From assembly GCA_036494675.1 (NCBI GenBank), contig DASXOA010000158.1, positions 1 through 19,897 of the forward strand: a stretch of DNA of 19,897 bases, written 5' to 3'. Shown in pieces: positions 13,799 to 19,897 of this stretch (position 1 is the first letter of the stretch; each line of letters starts with the position of its first letter). This stretch comes from Rugosimonospora sp036494675 (GTDB lineage: Bacteria > Actinomycetota > Actinomycetes > Mycobacteriales > Micromonosporaceae). Position numbers and translations under genes: made by a program. The notes beneath the pieces were generated by a model. The model worked only from the letters and a program-made list of their open reading frames with translations, was not told where the DNA came from and did no database searches.

Positions 13799-15349
13799 GT
13801 GAAGCTCCGCACCGCGCTGAGCTCACCGGTGAGCAGGTGCCTGGCGGTCGTCGTGGCCGCCGGTCTGCTCGCTACGGCGTGCTCGAGCGGCTCCAATAAC
13901 AACTCCTCGTCCGCCGCGGGCGGTGGCACGCTTGTCGTCGGCTACACGGCCGACCCCAACACGCTCGACCCGTGGAAGGCCACCCAGTTCCAGGCCGCGC
14001 ACATGCTGGAACAGGTCTACGGCACGCTGACCCAGCTCGACGCGAACATGAACGTCCAGCCGGGCCTCGCGCAGAGCTGGCAGTACTCCAGCGACAACAA
14101 GACCCTGACCATGACCCTGCGCCAGGGCGTGACGTTCCAGGACGGCCAGGCGTTCAGCTCGGCCGACGTGAAGTCGTCGCTGGACCGGCTGCGTGACCCG
14201 TCGACCGCGGCGGTGGCCGCGTCGTACCTCGCCTCCATCCAGTCCGTGGACGCCCCGGACGCGAACACCGTGGTGCTGCACCTGTCCGCGCCGGACGCCG
14301 GCCTGCTCGCCGGCTTCGCCAACGTCAACCTGGCGATCCTGTCCAAGGACAACACCGAGCAGCAGGTGACGCAGAAGCCCAACGGCACCGGCCCGTTCTC
14401 GTACACCAGCCGTACCCCGAACCAGTCGGTGACGCTGAAGGCCAACCCCACCTACTGGGGCGGCAAGCCGAAGGTGTCCGGGCTGGAGTTCCGCATCATC
14501 CCCGACGAGAGCTCGGTGGTCTCCGCCATGCAGTCGGGCAACGTGCAGTTCGCGGTGCTGGATGACCCGACGGTCGCGAAGACAGCCCAGGGCAGCGGGC
14601 TGACCCTGGACAAGACCCCCGACCTGGCGTACCACGTGCTCCAGCTCAACTCGCGCAGCGCACCGCTGAACAACCTGGACGTGCGCCTCGCGATGCAGTG
14701 CGCGATCAGCCGCCAGCAGGTGATCAACACGGCCGCCCTCGGCGAGGGCACGCCGATCGGCCCGATCACCTCACCGGCCTACAAGTCGGACCCGAACTCG
14801 CAGCCCTGCGCCACGCAGAACGTGGCCAAGGCCAAGTCGCTGCTGAGCCAGGCCGGCTACCCGAACGGCCTGACGATCAACACGATCGTCTCGACCGGCC
14901 TGTACTCCACCTCAGTGAACGAGGCGCAGAACCTGCAGTCCCAGCTCAAGGCCGTCGGCATCAACCTGAAGCTGCAGACGCTGGACTCGGCCGCCTACGT
15001 GGACGCCTGGACCTCCGGCAACTTCACCGCCGCCCTGGCGCTCAACGGCGGCGAGCCGGACCCGGACGGCATGTACGGCCGGTACTTCACCAGCACCGGC
15101 AACCTCAACAAGGTGGCGGGGTACTCCTCGCCGCAGCTGGACCAGCTCTTCGCGCAGGGCAAGGCGACGACCGACCCGACCCAGCGCAAGCAGATCTACA
15201 CCCAGATCTCCAACAACCTGGTGAACAACGCGGTCTGGATCTGGCTGTTCTCCAGCTACGACTACACGGCGATGACCAAGTCGGTCTCCGGGTTCACTCC
15301 GATGCCCAACGGATCGCTGGACAACCTCTGGAAGACGTCGCTCGGCTGA
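13799..15349 (+). CDS. Lipoprotein substrate-binding protein of a peptide ABC importer (SBP family 5, DppA/OppA-like)
   Basis: A 516-residue extracytoplasmic binding protein. A signal peptide with basic start (MKLRTALSSPVSRC) and hydrophobic core ends in a lipobox with Cys28 (LLATAC), then a Ser/Asn-rich linker, so the mature protein should be anchored to the membrane by a lipid. The mature part carries the family-5 signature region (AQSWQYSSDNKTLTMTLRQG, about 92-111), WGGKPKVSGLEFRIIPDES and LNSRSAPLNNLDVRLAMQCAI. GTG 13799 has GGAGG (13786-13790) eight bases upstream. It is the first gene of the rightward operon ahead of two permeases, MurQ, AnmK and an ATPase. The family binds di- and oligopeptides but also other solutes; a peptide-bearing muropeptide or MurNAc-type ligand is inferred from the operon, not from pocket residues. 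Confidence 0.95.
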   Translation: MKLRTALSSPVSRCLAVVVAAGLLATACSSGSNNNSSSAAGGGTLVVGYTADPNTLDPWKATQFQAAHMLEQVYGTLTQLDANMNVQPGLAQSWQYSSDNKTLTMTLRQGVTFQDGQAFSSADVKSSLDRLRDPSTAAVAASYLASIQSVDAPDANTVVLHLSAPDAGLLAGFANVNLAILSKDNTEQQVTQKPNGTGPFSYTSRTPNQSVTLKANPTYWGGKPKVSGLEFRIIPDESSVVSAMQSGNVQFAVLDDPTVAKTAQGSGLTLDKTPDLAYHVLQLNSRSAPLNNLDVRLAMQCAISRQQVINTAALGEGTPIGPITSPAYKSDPNSQPCATQNVAKAKSLLSQAGYPNGLTINTIVSTGLYSTSVNEAQNLQSQLKAVGINLKLQTLDSAAYVDAWTSGNFTAALALNGGEPDPDGMYGRYFTSTGNLNKVAGYSSPQLDQLFAQGKATTDPTQRKQIYTQISNNLVNNAVWIWLFSSYDYTAMTKSVSGFTPMPNGSLDNLWKTSLG

Positions 15350-15357
15350 TCCCGTGC

Positions 15358-15389
15358 CCGGCCGGGCGGTGTGCGCACCGCCCGGCCGG
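15358..15389 (+). terminator. Perfect 14-bp hairpin between binding protein and permease genes
   Basis: CCGGCCGGGCGGTG (15358-15371) and CACCGCCCGGCCGG (15376-15389) form a perfect 14-bp stem with loop TGCG, starting 8 bases after the binding-protein stop. No T-tract. In known binding-protein operons such an element gives partial termination or protects the upstream mRNA, so that the binding protein is made in excess over the permeases. Confidence 0.75.
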
Positions 15390-15394
15390 CATGA

Positions 15395-15441
15395 GCGACA
15401 GCAGTCCCGTCCCGCGACAGCAGTCCCGTCCCGCGATAGCA
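15395..15441 (+). repeat. Two and a half copies of a 19-bp tandem repeat
   Basis: GCGACAGCAGTCCCGTCCC occurs at 15395-15413 and identically at 15414-15432, followed by a partial copy GCGATAGCA (15433-15441). It fills the gap between the hairpin and the ribosome-binding site AAAGGAGG (15441-15448) of the permease gene. Confidence 0.9.
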
Positions 15442-15454
15442 AAGGAGGAGCCCG

Positions 15455-16423
15455 GTGCGTAGGTTCGCACGCCATCCGCTGACGCGCCGGCTGGTGGAGG
15501 CGGTGCTCACCCTCTTCGGGGTGGCCGTGCTCGTCTTCGCTATGCTGCGGGCCATTCCGGGTAACCAGATCACCGCCACGCTGGGCACCCAGGCGGCCGC
15601 GCTGACCCCGGCCCAGATGGCCTCCCTGCGCGGCTACTACGGCCTCGACAAGCCCCTGCCCGTGCAGTTCTTCTCCTGGCTGGGCGACATCTTCACCGGC
15701 AACCTCGGCTACTCCCAGCGGGCCGGCGAGTCCGTCCTGGCGATGACCGAGTCCGCGCTGCCGATCACCATCGAACTCGCGATCCTCGCCACCATCGTCG
15801 GGCTGGTGATCGGGGTACCGCTGGCGATGCTCTCCGCGTCCCGCGCCAACGGGGCGCGCGACGGCGTCAGCCAGGTCATCGGCCTGCTCGCCCTGTCGAT
15901 CCCCAACTTCCTCATCGCCGCCACCCTGCTCACCCTCATCTCCAAGTACGCGCACTACAACCCGAACGCCGGGGAGTTCCAGCACCTGTTCGCCAATCCG
16001 GGCGAGAACCTGCAACAGATGATGTTCCCCGCGCTCGTGCTCGGCTTCGGGCTCGCCGCGCCCATCATGCGCACCGCCCGCACCGCGCTGCTGGAGGTGT
16101 CCACCGCGGACTTCATGCGCACCGCGCGGGGCAAGGGCGTCGCGCCGATGCGACTGCGGGTACGCCACCTGCTGCACAACGCGCTGAACCCGATCATCAC
16201 GATGACCGGCATCCAGTTCGGGTACCTGCTGGGCGGCGCGGTCGTGGTGGAGCAGATCTTCTCGGTACCCGGCATCGGCCAGCAGGTACTGGTCGGCATG
16301 CAGGAGAAGGACTACGCCGTGGTGCAGAGCACAGTGCTGATCATCGCCGCCACGTTCGTGGTGGTCAATCTGCTGACCGATCTGCTGTACCGCGTCGTCG
16401 ACCCGAGGGTGCGTGCGTCATGA
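15455..16423 (+). CDS. ABC transporter permease, DppB/OppB-like
   Basis: A 322-residue integral membrane protein of the peptide/nickel permease family. After a first membrane helix (about 13-32) comes the family segment GLDKPLPVQFFSWLGDIF (63-80), then a core of about five further helices. The cytoplasmic EAA-type loop that contacts the ATPase reads ADFMRTARGKGV (residues about 217-230), and the family motif VEQIFSVPGIG follows. GTG 15455 has GGAGG (15444-15448) six bases upstream. It overlaps the next permease by 4 bases (ATGA, 16420-16423). It should form the heterodimeric channel with the DppC-like protein. Confidence 0.95.
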   Translation: MRRFARHPLTRRLVEAVLTLFGVAVLVFAMLRAIPGNQITATLGTQAAALTPAQMASLRGYYGLDKPLPVQFFSWLGDIFTGNLGYSQRAGESVLAMTESALPITIELAILATIVGLVIGVPLAMLSASRANGARDGVSQVIGLLALSIPNFLIAATLLTLISKYAHYNPNAGEFQHLFANPGENLQQMMFPALVLGFGLAAPIMRTARTALLEVSTADFMRTARGKGVAPMRLRVRHLLHNALNPIITMTGIQFGYLLGGAVVVEQIFSVPGIGQQVLVGMQEKDYAVVQSTVLIIAATFVVVNLLTDLLYRVVDPRVRAS

Positions 16424-17409
16424 CGATCCCCGAGCAGCCGCTGCACCGCGACGCCCCGTCGGCCGGTACCGCCGGCGCCACCGCTACGAGCGCCCCGGCC
16501 ACCAGCATCTCCGCCACGGGCGTCCCCGCCACCGGTGGGCCCACCCTCGCGCCGGGCATCCCGCCGGCCACCACCGCCGGCTGGCGCAGGCTGCTGCGCA
16601 GCCCGGCCGGCCTGATCGGATCCGTGCTCGTCCTGCTGATCCTGATCGGCGCGATCTGCGGCATCGCCGGCCTGACACCCTACGACCCGGTGGCGCAGCA
16701 CCCGCTGGACGCTCTACAGGGTCCGTCCGGCAAGTACTGGCTGGGCACCGACCAGTTCGGCCGGGACATCTTCTCCCGTACCCTCGCCGGCATCGGCAAC
16801 TCGCTGCGCGTGTCGCTGGTCGCGGTGGCGTTCTCCGGGGTCATCGGTACGCTGGCCGGCGTCTGCGCCGGCTACTTCGGCAACCGGGTACGCGGGCCGG
16901 TGCTCGCGGTGACCAACGTGCTGTTCGCGTTCCCGCCGCTGCTGCTCGCGCTGACCCTGGCCACCACGCTGACCCGCAACTGGGCCACCATCGCGCTGGC
17001 CATCGGGATCGTGTACGTGCCCATCTTCGTCCGGGTCACCCGGGGGCCGGTGCTGTCGCTGCGCGAGACCGACTTCATCCGGGCCGCCCGGGTGCTCGGC
17101 CTGCCGACCCGGCGGATCCTGCTGCGCCACGTCCTGCCCAACATCTCCGCCATCGTCATCGTGCAGGTCACCCTGTCGCTGTCCTGGGCGGTGCTCACCG
17201 AGGCGTCGCTGAGCTTCCTCGGCCTGGGCAGCCCGCCGCCGGCACCGTCGCTGGGTGCGATGGTCTTCGATGCCAAGGTTTTCGCGTCCACCGCGTGGTG
17301 GACCCTTGCCGCACCGGGTGTCGCGATCGTCATCTTCGTCGTCGGGCTCAACCTGCTCGGCGACGGGCTGCGCGACGCCCTCGACCCGAGAAACGGACGC
17401 AACTCATGA
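16420..17409 (+). CDS. ABC transporter permease, DppC/OppC-like
   Basis: A 329-residue partner permease. The core matches the family: first membrane helix about 63-84, then YWLGTDQFGRDIFSRTLAG (about 106-124), the EAA-type loop ETDFIRAARVLGLP and the C-terminal LNLLGDGLRDALDPR. The first 55 or so residues are an Ala/Thr/Pro-rich, probably disordered cytoplasmic extension (for example SAGTAGATATSAPAT), longer than in typical DppC proteins. The start ATG overlaps the DppB-like stop (ATGA), and its own stop is overlapped by the 13-codon mini-ORF that leads to MurQ. Confidence 0.95.
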   Translation: MTIPEQPLHRDAPSAGTAGATATSAPATSISATGVPATGGPTLAPGIPPATTAGWRRLLRSPAGLIGSVLVLLILIGAICGIAGLTPYDPVAQHPLDALQGPSGKYWLGTDQFGRDIFSRTLAGIGNSLRVSLVAVAFSGVIGTLAGVCAGYFGNRVRGPVLAVTNVLFAFPPLLLALTLATTLTRNWATIALAIGIVYVPIFVRVTRGPVLSLRETDFIRAARVLGLPTRRILLRHVLPNISAIVIVQVTLSLSWAVLTEASLSFLGLGSPPPAPSLGAMVFDAKVFASTAWWTLAAPGVAIVIFVVGLNLLGDGLRDALDPRNGRNS

Positions 17410-17447
17410 GTCACCATGCGCTTTCCGCCTTCGAGGAGTCGCGATGA
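17406..17447 (+). CDS. 13-codon mini-ORF bridging permease and murQ
   Basis: ATG 17406 overlaps the DppC-like stop as ATGA (17406-17409), the frame reads MSHHALSAFEESR, and its TGA (17445-17447) overlaps the murQ ATG (17444) as a second ATGA. The murQ ribosome-binding site GAGGAG (17433-17438) lies inside it, encoding the two glutamates. The double 4-base overlap suggests a translated coupling element that hands ribosomes from permease to MurQ, or the remnant of a lost gene. No homology is recognised, and the peptide product may have no function. Confidence 0.45.
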   Translation: MSHHALSAFEESR

Positions 17448-18349
17448 GCGAGGCACTGGAACAACTGGTCACCGAGCAGGTCGACGAACGGTACGCGACG
17501 ATCGACGGCGCGTCGGTCGCCGAACTCGCCCGGCTGATGAACGAGGCCGACCACGAGGTACCCGCCGCCGTGCGCGCCGCGCTGCCGCAGATCGTGCCCG
17601 CCATCCAGGCGGTCACCGAACGGCTGGCCTCCGGCGGGCGGCTGTTCTACATCGGCGCCGGCAGCGCCGGGCGGATGGGCGTACTGGACGCCGCCGAGTG
17701 GCCACCCACGTTCAGCACCCCGCCGGAGTTGACCCAGGCCGTCATCGCCGGAGGCGGCGACGCGTTCGGAGTCGCGGTCGAGGGAGCCGAGGACGACGAG
17801 TCGGCCGGTGCCGCGCTCGTGTCGTCGCGCGGCATCACCGCCGCCGACGCGGTGGTCGGCATCGCGGCCAGTGGCCGTACCCCGTTCGTCCTCGCGGCGG
17901 TGCGTGCCGCCCGCGAGCGCGGCGCGCTGACCGTCGGCCTGTCGTGCAACCGGGACACGCCGCTGTCGGCCGAGGCGCAGTTGCCCATCGAGGTGCTCGT
18001 CGGCCCCGAGGTGCTGGCCGGCTCGACCAGGCTCAAGGCCGGTACCGCGCAGAAGCTGGTGCTCAACATGATGAGCACGATCGCCATGGTCCGGCTCGGC
18101 AAGACCTACGGCAACCTGATGGTCGACCTGCGGGTGACCAATGCCAAGCTGCGCGACCGGGCGGTGCGCATCGTCGAGCGGATCACCGGGGCGCGCCGTC
18201 CGGTCGCCGAGGCGGCACTGGACTCGGCCGGCCTGGACGTCAAGATCGCAATCATGATGCTCGGCGGTTCGTCGACGATGGAGGAGGCCGCCCGCCGCCT
18301 GGCGGCCGAGGGCGGCCGGCTGCGTACGGCATTGGAGGCACTGTCATGA
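17444..18349 (+). CDS. murQ: N-acetylmuramic acid 6-phosphate etherase MurQ
   Basis: A 301-residue SIS-domain enzyme that splits MurNAc-6-phosphate into GlcNAc-6-phosphate and D-lactate in the cytoplasm. Length and motifs match E. coli MurQ (298 residues): LFYIGAGSAGRMGVLDAAEWPPTF (in pieces, residues 68-90) with Glu85 at the place of E. coli Glu83, EGAEDDESAG with Glu116 at the place of Glu114, IAASGRTPFV, STRLKAGTAQKLVLNM and GNLMVDLRVTN. Both catalytic glutamates are therefore present. ATG 17444 has GAGGAG (17433-17438) five bases upstream and overlaps the mini-ORF stop. It overlaps anmK by 4 bases (ATGA, 18346-18349). Product D-lactate could be the substrate of the GlcD/GlcF-like pair. 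Confidence 0.97.
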   Translation: MSEALEQLVTEQVDERYATIDGASVAELARLMNEADHEVPAAVRAALPQIVPAIQAVTERLASGGRLFYIGAGSAGRMGVLDAAEWPPTFSTPPELTQAVIAGGGDAFGVAVEGAEDDESAGAALVSSRGITAADAVVGIAASGRTPFVLAAVRAARERGALTVGLSCNRDTPLSAEAQLPIEVLVGPEVLAGSTRLKAGTAQKLVLNMMSTIAMVRLGKTYGNLMVDLRVTNAKLRDRAVRIVERITGARRPVAEAALDSAGLDVKIAIMMLGGSSTMEEAARRLAAEGGRLRTALEALS

Positions 18350-19566
18350 AGGTCCTCGGCATGATTTCCGGCACCTCGCACGACGGCATCGACGTCGCGG
18401 TGGTGGACTTCGAGGTACGCGACGGCCGGCTGCACGGCAGCGTCGGGTACACGGGCACCGTCGAGTACCCGCAGAGCCTGCGCGACCGGCTCGTGCGCGC
18501 GCTGCCGCCGGCGCCGCTGACCTTCGAGGAGGCGTGCGTCCTGGACACCCTGATCGGGCAGGCGTTCGCCGAAGCCGCGGCCGGCGCGATCCAGCGGGGC
18601 GGGCCGGTGGAGCTGATCTGCTCGCACGGGCAGACCGTGTACCACTGGACCGAGGGCCAGCGGGTCCTGGGTACCCTCCAGATCGGCCAGCCCGCCTGGA
18701 TCGCCGAACGTACCGGCGTCCCGGTCGTGGCCGACGTGCGCATCCGCGACATCGTCGCCGGCGGCCAGGGTGCCCCGATCGTGGCGCTGATGGACACCAT
18801 GCTGCTGAACGGCCTGCCGGGCCACCCGGCCGCGCTCAACCTCGGCGGGATCGCCAACATCACGGTGCTGCGCCCGGCGGGCCGGGACGGCCGGGGCCCG
18901 GGCACCTCCGAGGAGCAGTCGGCGCGCAACCCGCTGGCGTACGACACCGGCCCGGCCAACGCGCTCGTCGACGCCGCCGCCGTCCGGATCAGCGGCGGCC
19001 GGTCGCGCTACGACGCCGGCGGCGAACTGGCCGCGGCCGGTACCGTCCACAGTGGACTGCTGGAGCACCTGCTCGCCGAGCCGTACTACGCCCTGCCCGC
19101 CCCGAAGACCACCGGCAAGGAACTGTTCAACGCAGACTACGTGGACAAGGCGCTGGCCATGTTCCCCGGCATCAGCGACCTGGACGTGGTGGCCACGCTC
19201 ACGGCGCTGACCGCCGAGACGGTCGCCGCCGAGGTGCGCCGGCACGGAGTGGACACGCTGGTCGCCTCCGGCGGCGGGTGCGAGAACCCGACCCTGATGG
19301 CGATGCTCGCGGCCCGGCTGCCCGGAGTACGGCTGACCACGACCGCGGAGTTCGGTGCGCCGACGGCGACCAAGGAGGCGATCGCGTTCGCGCTCGTGGG
19401 TTGGCAGACCGTCCACGGGCTGGCCGGCAACGCGCCGAGCGCGACCGGCGCCGCGGGCGGCCGGGTCCTGGGCACCATCGTGCCGGGTACCGGGCCGCTG
19501 CGGCTGCCGGATCCCGTGGCGGTGGCGCCGGAAGTGCTGCATCTGACGGGAGAACGGCATGAGTGA
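18346..19566 (+). CDS. anmK: Anhydro-N-acetylmuramic acid kinase AnmK
   Basis: A 406-residue ASKHA-fold kinase that opens and phosphorylates 1,6-anhydro-MurNAc to MurNAc-6-P with ATP, feeding MurQ. Family motifs in order: GMISGTSHDGID (5-16, phosphate loop), SHGQT (93-97), ADVRIRDIVAGGQGAP (129-144, with Asp135 at the place of the catalytic aspartate), NLGGIANIT (165-173), YDTGPANALVD (199-209), TGKELFN and VASGGGCENP. A Gly/Arg/Ser-rich insertion (about 179-196) follows the NLGGIANIT strand and is probably a surface loop. The ATG at 18346 overlaps the murQ stop; the next ATPase gene overlaps the end by 8 bases. Presence of this kinase implies that the pathway starts from anhydro-muropeptides made by lytic transglycosylases. 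Confidence 0.97.
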   Translation: MKVLGMISGTSHDGIDVAVVDFEVRDGRLHGSVGYTGTVEYPQSLRDRLVRALPPAPLTFEEACVLDTLIGQAFAEAAAGAIQRGGPVELICSHGQTVYHWTEGQRVLGTLQIGQPAWIAERTGVPVVADVRIRDIVAGGQGAPIVALMDTMLLNGLPGHPAALNLGGIANITVLRPAGRDGRGPGTSEEQSARNPLAYDTGPANALVDAAAVRISGGRSRYDAGGELAAAGTVHSGLLEHLLAEPYYALPAPKTTGKELFNADYVDKALAMFPGISDLDVVATLTALTAETVAAEVRRHGVDTLVASGGGCENPTLMAMLAARLPGVRLTTTAEFGAPTATKEAIAFALVGWQTVHGLAGNAPSATGAAGGRVLGTIVPGTGPLRLPDPVAVAPEVLHLTGERHE

Positions 19567-19897
19567 CCTGCTGGAGCTGGAGGACCTGCGGGTGTCGGCC
19601 GGTCCCCACGAGATCGTGCGCGGCGTCGATCTGGCCGTACCTGCCGGGCAGACCGTGGCCGTGGTGGGGGAGAGCGGGTCCGGCAAGTCGCTGACGATGC
19701 TGTCCGTGATGGGTCTGCTCAGCCCGCCGCTGCGGGTGTCCGGCGGCCACGTGCGCCTCGCCGGCCGGGACCTGACCGGGCTGCACGAACACCAGTTGCG
19801 CGAGATCCGCGGCAACGAGGTCGCGATGATCTACCAGGACCCGATGACGTCGCTGAACCCGCTGATGCGCGTCGGCGAACAGGTGATGGAGGCGATG
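19559..19897 (+). CDS. ABC transporter ATP-binding protein, DppD/OppD-like (3' truncated by the window edge)
   Basis: The first 113 codons of an ATPase. Walker A GESGSGKS is at residues 37-44, and the Q-loop segment MIYQDPMTSLNP (90-101, Gln93) is characteristic of peptide/nickel importers. Signature and Walker B motifs lie beyond the window. The ATG at 19559 overlaps the anmK stop (19564-19566) by 8 bases. It should power the permease pair encoded upstream; a DppF-like second ATPase would be expected next. Confidence 0.93.
   Translation, partial: MSDLLELEDLRVSAGPHEIVRGVDLAVPAGQTVAVVGESGSGKSLTMLSVMGLLSPPLRVSGGHVRLAGRDLTGLHEHQLREIRGNEVAMIYQDPMTSLNPLMRVGEQVMEAM

Noticed and set aside
1..19897. 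CRISPR array, tRNA, rRNA, prophage or biosynthetic cluster
   Set aside because: No regularly spaced repeats with unique spacers, no cloverleaf or rRNA sequence, no integrase or capsid genes, and no PKS/NRPS or other core biosynthetic enzymes were found.

Overview
The window is GC-rich DNA (well above 70% G+C by eye), with almost every sense codon ending in G or C, GTG starts, and many genes joined by 4-base NTGA overlaps. This points to an actinomycete. Small features such as the ECF42-type sigma factor and the overall codon style would suit Micromonosporaceae, but that placement is only a guess. No rRNA, tRNA, CRISPR array or intact insertion sequence was seen.

Left part (1-8022) is a mixed set of small genes: the 3' part of an ECF42-type sigma factor with a TPR-like C-terminal domain, an alpha/beta hydrolase, a scrap of an IS5-family transposase, a NAT_N/GNAT_C-type acyltransferase-like protein, a LysR regulator divergent from an NTF2/SnoaL-like protein, a DHA2-type drug exporter, a SAM-dependent methyltransferase carrying an in-frame 18-bp minisatellite, and a HEAT-repeat protein. 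These look like ordinary accessory or housekeeping genes, with several short tandem repeats of interest.

Right part (8037-19897) is one coherent locus built from two divergent operons. Leftward from 13609 run a cytoplasmic AmpC-like serine hydrolase, an RpiR/MurR-like regulator, an L-Ala-D/L-Glu-type epimerase, and a two-subunit FAD/Fe-S oxidase (GlcD-like and GlcF-like). All four junctions overlap by exactly 4 bases. Rightward from 13799 run a lipoprotein peptide-binding protein, two DppB/DppC-type permeases, a 13-codon mini-ORF, MurQ (MurNAc-6-P etherase), AnmK (anhydro-MurNAc kinase) and the start of a DppD-type ATPase.

Together these read as a complete muropeptide-salvage system. The ABC importer would bring in (anhydro)muropeptides, and the serine hydrolase would release or trim the stem peptide. 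The epimerase would convert L-Ala-D-Glu. AnmK and MurQ would turn anhydro-MurNAc into GlcNAc-6-P plus D-lactate. The GlcD/GlcF pair would then oxidise that D-lactate to pyruvate, with the RpiR protein sensing a MurNAc-6-P-like ligand. The enzyme family calls for MurQ and AnmK are firm. The assignment of the importer and oxidase to this pathway is inferred from operon context. The shared 189-bp control region between the operons holds a good -35/-10 pair, several overlapping inverted repeats and a strong leader hairpin.
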